The position numbers and the translations under genes were made by a program. From Desulfobacterales bacterium (GTDB lineage: Bacteria > Desulfobacterota > Desulfobacteria > Desulfobacterales > Desulfosalsimonadaceae): a DNA stretch of 11,607 nucleotides. The notes beneath the pieces are model-generated. The model did not search any database. It was not told where the DNA came from and worked only from the letters and a program-made list of their open reading frames with translations. The first letter of the stretch is position 1. Every line of letters begins with the position of its first letter. This document shows positions 1 through 6,904 of the stretch, piece by piece. Where the stretch lies: positions 1-11,607 of the forward strand of contig JAGTVF010000233.1 of the NCBI GenBank assembly GCA_018224315.1, read 5' to 3'.

Positions 1-11
1 CCTGAAAGCCA

Positions 12-1187
12 ATGATTTTTCCAAGGCAGAGATCCCCCATACCCCTGAAATTTACCCTGAGCACCTTGTATTTTCTGTACTTCGGGGTGCTGGGCATCTA
101 TTTGCCCTATTTCAACTTATACTGCTACCGGCTTGGCTTTTCCGGGTTTGAAATCGGCTCCATTTCGGCCATGCGCACCCTGGCCACCGCCCTTTTCCCC
201 CTGATCTGGGGGGCCCTGGCAGACCGGTTTTCCATGCGCCGGCCCATTTTTATTTTCTGCCATTTTACCAGCACCGTCATATGGGCGTTTTATCTGGTTT
301 TCACGGATTTTGCGACCATGTTTGTGATCACGGCCTTTTACGGGGTGTTTTACGCGCCCCTGATTTCCTTTCTGGAATCATTTTCCATGGACCTGCTGGA
401 TACGGAGAAAAACCGCTACGGCAACCTGCGGGCCTGGGGGTCGATCGGCTTTATCCTGATGGTCACGGGCGTGGGCCGGGCCATTGATATTTTTTCCGTG
501 GAAATCATCATTCCCCTTATCCTGACCGGCTCTTTGCTGCAATCCATACTGGCCTTTAAGGTGCCGCAAACGGCCAGGGGGAAAAAGTTCGATTTTTCCG
601 CCGGCGCCCGGTATCTTTGGAACAGACGCGTGGTTTTTTTCCTGATGGCCGCCTTTCTGATGCTGACCAGCCACGGCACTTATTACGGATTTTTCTCCAT
701 CCACCTGGAAAACCTGGGGTTTGCCAGCACGTTTATCGGTTTTGCCTGGGCACTGGCCGTTATTGCCGAAATCGGGATCATGATTTACTCCAGACCCATC
801 TTCCAGCGTTTTTCCCATGAACAGGTCCTCATCGCCGCATTTGCGTTTACCTGCCTGAGATGGTTCGTGGTGGCCGGTGCGCAATCGGCCTGGCTCATTA
901 TCGTCACCCAGATGCTGCACGCCTTTTCCTACGGGGCCTTTCATGTGGCCAGCATCCTCTATATCGACGAACTGACCCCGCCGGCGGCCAAGACCCTGGG
1001 CCAGGCAATCAACAATGCGGTCACTTACGGACTGGGGATTATGATCGGCTTTTTTGTCAACGGAATTTTTTTCGAGATTATCGGAGCCCCGGCCCTGTTT
1101 GCGGCAAGCAGCGGGCTGGCATTGATTGGCGGGCTGCTGATGGTCTTTGAAACCGCCACCCGTAAAACAGGCGGTTCAGGGAAATAA
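12..1187 (+). CDS. Major facilitator superfamily transporter (MFS_1-like / phenylpropionate-permease-like group)
   Basis: A 391-residue inner-membrane protein made almost entirely of hydrophobic helices, about 12 by eye, which is the usual MFS size and topology. Helix 2 is followed by a loop reading WGALADRF (about residues 66-73) and then basic SMRRP, which resembles the conserved MFS cytoplasmic loop 2-3 motif. The N-terminal stretch LYFLYFGVLGIYLPYFNLY is typical of the MFS_1-like group that contains HcaT-type 3-phenylpropionate permeases and nucleoside/sugar proton symporters. The substrate cannot be told from sequence. The start is fixed fairly well, because an in-frame TGA lies at 3-5 and the next Met is about 50 residues in. 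No strong ribosome site precedes it, so it may be coupled to a gene left of the window. It converges on mltA with a 21-base gap and no clear terminator. Family is confident; substrate is unknown. Confidence 0.85.
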   Translation: MIFPRQRSPIPLKFTLSTLYFLYFGVLGIYLPYFNLYCYRLGFSGFEIGSISAMRTLATALFPLIWGALADRFSMRRPIFIFCHFTSTVIWAFYLVFTDFATMFVITAFYGVFYAPLISFLESFSMDLLDTEKNRYGNLRAWGSIGFILMVTGVGRAIDIFSVEIIIPLILTGSLLQSILAFKVPQTARGKKFDFSAGARYLWNRRVVFFLMAAFLMLTSHGTYYGFFSIHLENLGFASTFIGFAWALAVIAEIGIMIYSRPIFQRFSHEQVLIAAFAFTCLRWFVVAGAQSAWLIIVTQMLHAFSYGAFHVASILYIDELTPPAAKTLGQAINNAVTYGLGIMIGFFVNGIFFEIIGAPALFAASSGLALIGGLLMVFETATRKTGGSGK

Positions 1188-1208
1188 GATTTTAAAAATT
1201 TGAAACGC

Positions 1209-2429
1209 TCAGTTTAAAATCACCAAATAATAAATCCGCCCCCTGTGCTGCATGTGACCGGCAGCAGCGCGTGCGTGGTCCCCGGAACCCCAGAACAGAT
1301 CTGCACGCTTTTGGCCGGTAATGGCGCTTCCCGTATCCTGGCTGCAGGCAAAGCGGGAAAACGGTATCCAGGCTTCCTTGTCGCTGACGGCGTTTTTGTC
1401 TGCCGGCTTTTTTGCACAAATAAACAAAAGCGCTCCTGGAGGGGATACATCCCGGTCCAGGGCCACTGAACGGCCCGGTGTCAGATCCACGCCCAGAGAA
1501 CCTTTCGGGCCGCCGCGGCTTTTTTTGAAAAACACATACCTGGGATTGGAAAACAACACTTCCTGGATTTCCTCCGGGTGTTTTTCAAGATATGCGGCAA
1601 TGGCCTGCATGGACATGCGGCGCCGGTCGATTTTGTCCTTGTCGATCAAATATTGGCCAATGCTTTTGTAGGGGCGGCCGTTTGTGATGTCAAACCGCAC
1701 ACCGATCTCTTCGCCGCTTTGGAACCGAATGCGCCCGGAGCCCTGCACATGCAAAAAAAACAGCTCTACGGGATCAGCCGCCCAGGCAATCACATCGGCG
1801 CTGGATGCGAGCACATCGGTTGTGTCAATGGTGCGCCGGTCATAATAAGGCACCACCCGGTCATCAGCTAAGCGGCCCACAGCGGACCGGCTGTCACATC
1901 CGGTATCAAATGCCGCCAGATCCAGCACAACCAAATCCTTTGGCCGGCCGTAAACCGGGTATTGAAACAAGTCGGTTTTTTCTCTGCTGCCTTTGATCAC
2001 AGGTTCATAGTAGCCTGTAAACAGTACCGAAACCGGATTGCTTTGCTCCATATGGGCATAGACCCGGGCGTTTTCCTGCAAAAATTTCTTGACCGCTTCT
2101 GCAGAAGGCTTTTTTTCGACAAACCGCTGAAAACGCCGCAATCCAGAAATCAGATCTTTGACCGCGTAGGTATCCGGACCATAAGCCATCCTGCGGGAGG
2201 AGGGCAGTTTTTCATAATAGGCAATGGTTTGCCCGATGGCCCGGGAAAGCCCTCCATAGTCGAGATCATCGGCAAACACGGGATGTCTCGATGGCGGCAT
2301 TTCGGCCATTTGCGCACATACGAAATCCGGCAGGACCCACAGGGCGACCAATAAAACGGCCGACAGCAGTCCATGGAACACAAAACCCGGGCCGGGCTGA
2401 TGCCAATCAGTCCTCCGTGTCATTTTCAT
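1209..2429 (-). CDS. mltA: Membrane-bound lytic murein transglycosylase A family protein
   Basis: MltA-type lytic transglycosylases cleave the MurNAc-GlcNAc bond of peptidoglycan in the periplasm, forming 1,6-anhydromuropeptides. The 406-residue product starts with a signal peptide: basic start, hydrophobic core about residues 18-34, likely cut after VCA at 37-39. The MltA barrel domain follows, with GYYEP at 139-143 and QGSGRI at 229-234. The C-terminal 3D domain carries LTPGRSVALDRD (316-327) and QDTGSAI (364-370), whose Asp365 corresponds to the catalytic Asp of the family, then RADLFWGSGD (375-384). VLPDFVCA is a poor lipobox, so it may be a soluble or signal-anchored protein rather than the lipoprotein seen in E. 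coli. Its start overlaps the end of rmuC by 23 bases, which suggests translational coupling. A second in-frame ATG at 2423 is possible. It is the last gene of the minus-strand operon. Confidence 0.9.
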   Translation of the reverse strand: MKMTRRTDWHQPGPGFVFHGLLSAVLLVALWVLPDFVCAQMAEMPPSRHPVFADDLDYGGLSRAIGQTIAYYEKLPSSRRMAYGPDTYAVKDLISGLRRFQRFVEKKPSAEAVKKFLQENARVYAHMEQSNPVSVLFTGYYEPVIKGSREKTDLFQYPVYGRPKDLVVLDLAAFDTGCDSRSAVGRLADDRVVPYYDRRTIDTTDVLASSADVIAWAADPVELFFLHVQGSGRIRFQSGEEIGVRFDITNGRPYKSIGQYLIDKDKIDRRRMSMQAIAAYLEKHPEEIQEVLFSNPRYVFFKKSRGGPKGSLGVDLTPGRSVALDRDVSPPGALLFICAKKPADKNAVSDKEAWIPFSRFACSQDTGSAITGQKRADLFWGSGDHARAAAGHMQHRGRIYYLVILN

Positions 2430-3705
2430 CCCCGTTGTCCGCCTCCATCTGCCGGGCCTTGTTGTCCACCGGCCCGGGCGGGTTTAAATTTTTGCGATCT
2501 TCTTCCACCACGCCCATTTCCGCAAAACGGCGGGCGGATACCAGCACCCGGCGTTCCAGAGTACCAACGGTCTTGTTGTAAGCGGCCATGCTTTTGTCCA
2601 GGTCCCGCCCCAATTGATTGAAATGCCGGACCATGGCGTAAATCCGCCCGTACAGCTCACTTCCCAGATCAATGACCGCCCTTGCATTTTCCACCGCTGA
2701 CTCCTGCCGCCAGGAATAAGCCACGGTTTTCAGCAAGGTGATCAGAGTGGTGGGCGTGGCCAGAATCACGCCTTTGGCCGCCCCCTCCTCGATTAAGCCG
2801 GGCTGGCAGGACAGGGCTGCGCTGAAGAAATTTTCCCCTGGCATAAACAGCACCACGAACTCGGGTGTGGGCTCAAACTGGCGCCAGTAAGATTTCTGGG
2901 CCAGGCGGTTCATGTGGCTTTTGACCTGGCCGGCGTGGCGCTCAACTGGTTGTTGCGTATTTTCCTCATCACCGTTATCCAGAGAATCGAGATAGGCTGA
3001 CAGGGGCACCTTGGCGTCAATGACAATCTGCCGGTTGCCGGGGAGCCGGACAACCATGTCCGGTCGCAGCATTCCGTCTTCAGTGGCAGCCGAGGGCTGC
3101 TGGTAAAAATCGCAATGGTCCTGCATGCCCGCAATCTCGGCCACCCGGCGCAGCGTCATCTCCCCCCAGCGCCCCCGGACCTGGGGAAGGCGCAGGGCCT
3201 GCACCAGCCGTCCGGTCTCCCGCTGCAGGTCCTGCTGGGTGCGGGCCATGGAGGAAACCTGCTCTGTGAGGCTGCCGTAGGCCTGCTGGCGGGCCTGCTC
3301 CATCTCCCGGACTCGTTTCTCGTATTTTTCCAGGGTGTCGATCAGGGGCTGGACCATGTCGCCCACTGCCCTGCTGCGGCCTTCCATGTCTGTTTTGGCC
3401 GCATCTAAGTACCGGGCAAACGTGGTTTTGGCCAGGTTCATGAATGCCTGGTTGTTTTCCTGCAGGGCCCGGGCTGAAAGCGCGGAGAAACTTTCGGCCA
3501 TCTGGTCCCGGGCTTGCTCAAGCATGGCGGATTTTTGCCGGGCGACACTCAACTCCGTGCAGCATTGGCTGTACTGCTGGTATAGCTGATCGTGCCGGGT
3601 TCGCAGGCGCCGCAAGGCGATACCCAGAACCATCAGCACCGGAAATGCCCCGGCAGCAAAGCCCGCGACCAGATACAGGATTTCAACGGAAAAGGAAATG
3701 CTCAC
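2407..3705 (-). CDS. rmuC: RmuC family DNA recombination protein
   Basis: RmuC proteins limit inversions and recombination at short repeats and are predicted to contain a nuclease-like fold; their biochemistry is poorly known. From a GTG start at 3703-3705 the product has 432 residues. One N-terminal membrane helix lies at about 6-31, then a long helical coiled-coil region at about 35-170. The RmuC domain follows with RGRWGEMTLRRV (about 177-188) and RPDMVVRLPGNRQIVIDAK (ending at Lys232), the family's PD-(D/E)XK-like signature. The open frame extends upstream to an ATG at 3798, but that start would overlap moaC by 74 bases and add 31 residues ahead of the membrane helix. The GTG lies 20 bases past the moaC stop with a GGGG-containing site before it, so I prefer it. 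Family is certain; the start is moderately sure. Confidence 0.88.
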   Translation of the reverse strand: MSISFSVEILYLVAGFAAGAFPVLMVLGIALRRLRTRHDQLYQQYSQCCTELSVARQKSAMLEQARDQMAESFSALSARALQENNQAFMNLAKTTFARYLDAAKTDMEGRSRAVGDMVQPLIDTLEKYEKRVREMEQARQQAYGSLTEQVSSMARTQQDLQRETGRLVQALRLPQVRGRWGEMTLRRVAEIAGMQDHCDFYQQPSAATEDGMLRPDMVVRLPGNRQIVIDAKVPLSAYLDSLDNGDEENTQQPVERHAGQVKSHMNRLAQKSYWRQFEPTPEFVVLFMPGENFFSAALSCQPGLIEEGAAKGVILATPTTLITLLKTVAYSWRQESAVENARAVIDLGSELYGRIYAMVRHFNQLGRDLDKSMAAYNKTVGTLERRVLVSARRFAEMGVVEEDRKNLNPPGPVDNKARQMEADNGDENDTED

Positions 3706-3724
3706 AGACGACCCCAGCCCGGTT

Positions 3725-4228
3725 TCATGCACCCGTATCCCCGGAAGGTTCGGGGCTGCGGACAAAATGACCGCTTTTGCCCCCGGATTTTTCCACAAGA
3801 CACACCTCTGAAATGGTCATGGCCCGATCATGGGACTTGCACATGTCATAGACGGTCAGAGCGGCAACAGATGCGGCCGTCATTGCCTCCATTTCCACGC
3901 CGGTGCGGTCATCGGCCCGGACCGCGGCCCGGATTTCAAATCGGCCGGCATCCTTGTCCGGATAAAAATCCACCTGCACGTGCCGGATCTGAATGGGATG
4001 GCACATGGGAATGAGCAAATGGGTCTGCTTGGCGGCCATGACCCCGGCAATCCGGGCGGTTTCCAGGACATTTCCCTTGCGGCCCTGATTGGAAACAATT
4101 TTTTCAAACGTGGCGGCCTGCATGGAAATCACGGCCCGGGCCACCGCCTGACGGGCGGTGACATCCTTTTCGCCCACATCCACCATCCGCACCCGTCCCT
4201 GGTCATCCAGGTGGGTAAATTGGGCCAT
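3725..4228 (-). CDS. moaC: Cyclic pyranopterin monophosphate synthase MoaC
   Basis: MoaC turns the MoaA product (3',8-cyclo-7,8-dihydro-GTP) into cyclic pyranopterin monophosphate, the second half of step one of molybdenum cofactor synthesis in the cytoplasm. The 167-residue protein has the family length and motifs. KGNVLETARIAGVMAAK spans 51-67, the LIPMCHPIQI loop 72-81 and GVEMEAMTAASVAALTVYDM 110-129. Asp128 and Lys131 of YDMCK match the catalytic pair known in E. coli MoaC. KSGGKSG is at 147-153. A good site (AGGAAGG) stands before the ATG. It lies 22 bases after the moaE-like gene and just before rmuC in one operon. No moaA is in the window, so the partner enzyme must be encoded elsewhere. 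Confidence 0.96.
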   Translation of the reverse strand: MAQFTHLDDQGRVRMVDVGEKDVTARQAVARAVISMQAATFEKIVSNQGRKGNVLETARIAGVMAAKQTHLLIPMCHPIQIRHVQVDFYPDKDAGRFEIRAAVRADDRTGVEMEAMTAASVAALTVYDMCKSHDRAMTISEVCLVEKSGGKSGHFVRSPEPSGDTGA

Positions 4229-4250
4229 CTATAGCACCTTCCTGCTGTTT

Positions 4251-4610
4251 TTACGCATAATATTCGGTTTTGGCGGTCACGCGCTGTTTTACCGCATCGA
4301 TCATCCGGGCCATGCAGGCCAGAATGTTTTCCCGGAAATCACCGGCCACGGCAATGAGCATGATATCATCGCCCACCGCCAGCTCGGTTTTTGGGGTAAT
4401 TTCCACCAAAATTTCCACAATCCCGGGCTGCTGCTTTTCTGTTTCAATAATTTCGGAAATCCGGTCCCTGTTGACCTCCAGGCGCACCCCGGACACGGGC
4501 CGGCCGTCCCGGGAAGTGGCCCGCACAACACCGTGGTGGGTCAGAATCATGCCCACCCGGTCATAGTCGGCAGATTTTTTGATTTCATTGACAAGCCGGT
4601 TCTGATCCAT
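4251..4610 (-). CDS. MoaE-like molybdopterin biosynthesis protein, divergent and short
   Basis: A 119-residue cytoplasmic protein that looks like the large subunit of molybdopterin synthase (MoaE), which with thiocarboxylated MoaD puts the dithiolene sulfurs on cyclic pyranopterin monophosphate. The resemblance is in GMILTHHGVVR (20-30), then SRDGRPVSGVRLEV (33-46), the beta strand ending in LAVGDDIMLIAVAG (77-90) and the final helix ENILACMARMIDAVKQRV (94-111). The usual active-site segment after that helix (WKKE or WKRE) is not seen: the chain reads VTAKTEYYA and stops, about 20-30 residues short of typical MoaE. Lys114 might stand in for one catalytic Lys. It sits between mobA (15-base gap) and moaC (22-base gap), so a role in cofactor synthesis is likely. 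Whether it is an active synthase or a regulatory or degenerate paralogue is open. Confidence 0.68.
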   Translation of the reverse strand: MDQNRLVNEIKKSADYDRVGMILTHHGVVRATSRDGRPVSGVRLEVNRDRISEIIETEKQQPGIVEILVEITPKTELAVGDDIMLIAVAGDFRENILACMARMIDAVKQRVTAKTEYYA

Positions 4611-4625
4611 GATGCTCCAATCGTT

Positions 4626-5228
4626 TTACGATTTTTCCATACGGAATCTTGCGGTTTCCAGATCCGCAGGCGTGTTGATATTAAAAAAGGTATCCAGCGC
4701 CGGATCAGCTGCCATGACTTTTTGCTCCGGAATCACCTTGACCCGGAGATTTTCAAACACCCGGCGAATTTTAAATTTTTCTTCCCGGAGATGTCGCTCC
4801 ACCACAGAAAGGCTTTGGCTGGCATACACGGCGCAAAGGGGCTCCAAACCTGCGGGAGTCCGTGGCATGACCGCATCAACGCCCGGCTCCACTTCGGACA
4901 ACACCAGCTCCACCACAGATCTGCGGATAAAGGGGGTATCACAGGCAACAGCAAAAATATAAGATGTCTGCGCATAAAACAGCCCGGTATGAATTCCGGT
5001 AAGGGAGCTGCGCACTGAAAACAAATCGGTCACAATGCCCGTATCCCAGGGCAGGTAAGCCAGTGGATCATGGGTGACAATCAGCACCCGGGAAAACATC
5101 TGCCCCAGCAGGTTTGCGACCGGAGCGATCACGGGCCGGCCCCTGAGGTCCATAAATGCCTTGTTCACGCCGTCAAACCGGGAACTGCGCCCCCCGGCCA
5201 GAATCACCCCGCTGCAGGAAAGATCCAT
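4626..5228 (-). CDS. mobA: Molybdenum cofactor guanylyltransferase MobA
   Basis: MobA joins GMP from GTP to Mo-molybdopterin, making the guanine dinucleotide form used by formate dehydrogenases and other DMSO-reductase-family enzymes. From the ATG at 5226-5228 the protein has 200 residues, the family length. It has the nucleotidyltransferase signature VILAGGRSSRFDGVNKA (8-24), a SLTGIHTGL loop (75-83) that binds the guanine nucleotide, and the metal-binding CDTPF (96-100, Asp97). NINTPADLE near the C-terminus is also typical. The open frame reaches an ATG at 5270, but the later ATG has a clean GGAG site five bases ahead and starts directly at the Rossmann strand, so it is preferred. It is first in the minus-strand operon. 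Canonical MobA has DKA where this one has NKA. Confidence 0.92.
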   Translation of the reverse strand: MDLSCSGVILAGGRSSRFDGVNKAFMDLRGRPVIAPVANLLGQMFSRVLIVTHDPLAYLPWDTGIVTDLFSVRSSLTGIHTGLFYAQTSYIFAVACDTPFIRRSVVELVLSEVEPGVDAVMPRTPAGLEPLCAVYASQSLSVVERHLREEKFKIRRVFENLRVKVIPEQKVMAADPALDTFFNINTPADLETARFRMEKS

Positions 5229-5251
5229 CTTATCTCCAGAAAAACAAAATC

Positions 5252-5279
5252 TTGATCTATTGGCCAGCAATAGTATAGA
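5252..5279 (+). promoter_or_regulatory. Possible sigma-70 promoter for pyrR-moaB-tat operon
   Basis: TTGATC at 5252-5257 and TATAGA at 5274-5279 are separated by 16 bases. Each matches four of six consensus positions. The position, about 90 bases ahead of the pyrR ATG, is suitable, but the match is only fair. Confidence 0.3.
5257..5273. repeat. 6-bp inverted repeat, candidate operator
   Basis: CTATTG and CAATAG form a perfect 6-bp dyad around the 5-base centre GCCAG. It fills the spacer of the possible plus-strand promoter, where a bound repressor would block both operons. It does not resemble the ModE site. The arms are short, so chance is possible. Confidence 0.35.
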
Positions 5280-5367
5280 CTGCGTATATTTTCAATTGTT
5301 TTATGGTACATGTGCCCGGTAAACAGCCATGTGCCGTATCCAGGCAGCTGAAAACAAGGACGCTTCA

Positions 5368-5907
5368 ATGAACAGTACCGGCAAGACCCTGTATCAGGCA
5401 GCAGAGATCAAAGATGCGCTTTCCCGCCTGGCTGCGGAAATCGTTGATTCCCGCGAAGACCCGGCCAGCCTGGCCCTTGTGGGCATCCACACAAGAGGCG
5501 TGTTTCTGGCCAAACGCATCCGGCAGCAGATCATAAACACGGCTGGTTTGGACATTCCCGCAGGAGAAATGGACATTAATCTATACAGGGATGACTGGAC
5601 CCGCATCAGCCATCACCCGGAAGTGCGTTCCACCCGCATTGATTTCAATGTCAACCAGCGGCAAATTGTTCTCATGGATGATGTCCTTTATACCGGCCGC
5701 ACCATCCGCGCGGCCATGGATGCCATCATTGATTTCGGCCGGCCCGAAAGAATTGAACTGGCCGTGCTCATTGACCGGGGCCACCGGGAACTGCCCATTC
5801 AGCCGGATTATACAGGCATGCTTGTCCAGACCCGGAAAAACGACGTGGTCAATGTTTTGCTCACTGAATACGACAACGCGGACCGGGTGGACCTGATTGC
5901 CGGCTAA
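5368..5907 (+). CDS. pyrR: Bifunctional pyr operon regulator / uracil phosphoribosyltransferase PyrR
   Basis: PyrR converts uracil and PRPP to UMP and, in many bacteria, binds pyr mRNA when UMP is high to cause transcription attenuation. From the ATG at 5368 the protein has 179 residues, close to the 181 of the Bacillus protein. The PRPP-binding loop VLMDDVLYTGRT is at 101-112. Other PyrR signatures are DINLYRDDW (69-77), LVGIHTRGVFLAKRI (37-51), VLIDRGHRELPIQPDY (133-148) and the C-terminal VNVLLTEYDNADRVDL. The longer frame from 5329 is disfavoured: AAGGA stands seven bases before the chosen ATG, and the extra 13 residues are unlike the family. No pyrimidine genes are adjacent; it leads an operon with moaB and tat genes, 38 bases before moaB. 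Whether it regulates or only salvages uracil cannot be told. Confidence 0.94.
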   Translation: MNSTGKTLYQAAEIKDALSRLAAEIVDSREDPASLALVGIHTRGVFLAKRIRQQIINTAGLDIPAGEMDINLYRDDWTRISHHPEVRSTRIDFNVNQRQIVLMDDVLYTGRTIRAAMDAIIDFGRPERIELAVLIDRGHRELPIQPDYTGMLVQTRKNDVVNVLLTEYDNADRVDLIAG

Positions 5908-5945
5908 CAGCGCCTGGGGGCGCATCTCAGAGGCCAGAAATAATC

Positions 5946-6449
5946 ATGGGGAAAAAGCAGCATCTTCACCACGCACCCAAAAACATTGATCTGGGTGTGA
6001 TCACGGTTTCCACCACCCGGACCCGGGACAATGACAAAAGCGGGCTGTGGATCCGAAAGCAGGCCCAAAAAGAAGGTCTTTGCGTGGCTTCTTATTGCAT
6101 TGTATCCGACACCCGGGAACTCATTGTACGGGCCGTGGCCGACAGCGTATCAGGCCATGGCCTCCATGCCCTGATACTGACCGGGGGCACGGGCATGGGA
6201 TTGTCTGATGTGACCATTGAAGCTGTCCGACCCCTGTTTGTCAAGGAAATGGGTGCGTTTTCAACGCTTTTTACCCAGCTCAGCTTTGAAAAAGTCGATT
6301 CTGCTGCCTTGCTGTCCAGGGCAGCGGCGGGCATTGTGGGCAAAACCGCCGTGTTCTGTCTGCCGGGAAGCCTGGATGCGTGCAAGCTGGCCTGCAATGA
6401 ATTGATTTTTCCTGAAATCAAGCATATCGCCGCCCATCTCATCACATAG
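5946..6449 (+). CDS. moaB: MoaB/MogA-type molybdopterin adenylyltransferase
   Basis: MoaB/MogA proteins use ATP to adenylylate molybdopterin, which activates it for molybdenum (or tungsten) insertion by MoeA. The 167-residue protein has the fold's core motifs: DLGVITVSTTRTRDNDKSG (15-33), LILTGGTGMGLSDVTIEA (76-93) with the nucleotide loop and conserved Asp88, then ALLSRAAAGIVG (121-132) and CLPGS (138-142) near the C-terminus. Length and the hydrophilic N-terminal lead (GKKQHLHHA) are like stand-alone MoaB rather than the eukaryotic fused proteins. The ATG at 5946 has only a weak AGAGG-like site about 12 bases ahead. It lies 38 bases after pyrR and 50 before tatA/B, probably in one transcript, and across the control region from mobA, moaE-like and moaC. 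Confidence 0.9.
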   Translation: MGKKQHLHHAPKNIDLGVITVSTTRTRDNDKSGLWIRKQAQKEGLCVASYCIVSDTRELIVRAVADSVSGHGLHALILTGGTGMGLSDVTIEAVRPLFVKEMGAFSTLFTQLSFEKVDSAALLSRAAAGIVGKTAVFCLPGSLDACKLACNELIFPEIKHIAAHLIT

Positions 6450-6499
6450 ATCAAAGCGGCTCATATAGAAGATCTGACCTTAACAAGGAGAACATTGCC

Positions 6500-6904
6500 A
6501 TGTTCGGTATCGGCATGCCCGAACTGATCGTGATTTTAGCCGTTGCCCTGATTGTATTCGGCCCCAAAAAACTGCCCGACCTGGCCCGGTCTCTGGGCAA
6601 AGCGATCAACGAATTCAAAAACGCCACACAAGACCTGAAGGATTCCGTGGACAGCGAATTCAAGGACGTTAAAAAACCTTTCGAGGATGTGGCCAAAGAC
6701 GTCACCCAGATAGAGAATCGACCCAAGCCTTCCGCGGATGAAAGTTTTTCAACAGATTCGGAAAAAAGGGAGCCCGTAACCGCAGACCCGGACAGCAAAC
6801 CGTCTGGCAGGACCCGGCAGGACCCGGATAACGACGCATCTTCTCCCTCTTTTGACCCGGATGCCCAAAACCGGAGCCCAAAAAACGAACACGGCCATGA
6901 ATGA
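6500..6904 (+). CDS. Twin-arginine translocase subunit TatA/TatB
   Basis: A single-span membrane component of the Tat system, which exports folded proteins with twin-arginine signals. The 134-residue protein has the family plan: one N-terminal helix (about 6-19) opening with FGIGMPELIVIL, the hinge FGPKKLPDLAR (20-30) and an amphipathic helix to about 60. After that comes a long acidic, proline-rich tail that is probably disordered. Glu8 is the residue usually found in TatB, while the FGP hinge and GKAINEFKNA are shared with TatA. It may do either job or both, so I give no symbol. AAGGAG precedes the ATG by nine bases. Its stop overlaps the tatC start by eight bases, so the pair is surely co-translated. 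Confidence 0.9.
   Translation: MFGIGMPELIVILAVALIVFGPKKLPDLARSLGKAINEFKNATQDLKDSVDSEFKDVKKPFEDVAKDVTQIENRPKPSADESFSTDSEKREPVTADPDSKPSGRTRQDPDNDASSPSFDPDAQNRSPKNEHGHE

Larger units (their letters stand above)
5229..5367. promoter_or_regulatory. Divergent intergenic control region between mobA and pyrR
   Basis: This 139-base, AT-richer stretch separates two divergent operons, so it must hold start signals for both. Seen directly: a plus-strand promoter-like pair and an inverted repeat (listed separately), and an 8-base direct repeat CATGTGCC at 5309-5316 and 5328-5335. On the minus strand TTGAAA (complement of 5290-5295) is a possible -35, but its 17-base-spaced partner is poor. No PyrR RNA-binding loop, riboswitch or terminator-attenuator was recognised. 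The function of the region is inferred from gene orientation. Confidence 0.6.

Noticed and set aside
378..944. Long minus-strand open frame (188 codons) opposite the MFS gene
   Set aside because: It mirrors codon structure of the real gene on the plus strand, has low-complexity Gly/Gln/Lys-rich composition, no family motif and no good ribosome site.
1188..1208. Possible terminator between the MFS gene and mltA
   Set aside because: The 21 bases are AT-rich with no GC stem, so neither strand has a Rho-independent terminator here.
4158..5018. Plus-strand open frame of 286 codons opposite moaC, moaE-like and mobA
   Set aside because: It runs across three confidently identified minus-strand genes, is rich in His/Gly/Phe as expected for an antisense shadow, and shows no domain.
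5910..5923. GCGCC-TGGG-GGCGC hairpin after pyrR
   Set aside because: The stem has five pairs and no T run, so it is unlikely to terminate; it may slightly affect moaB translation, but there is no evidence.
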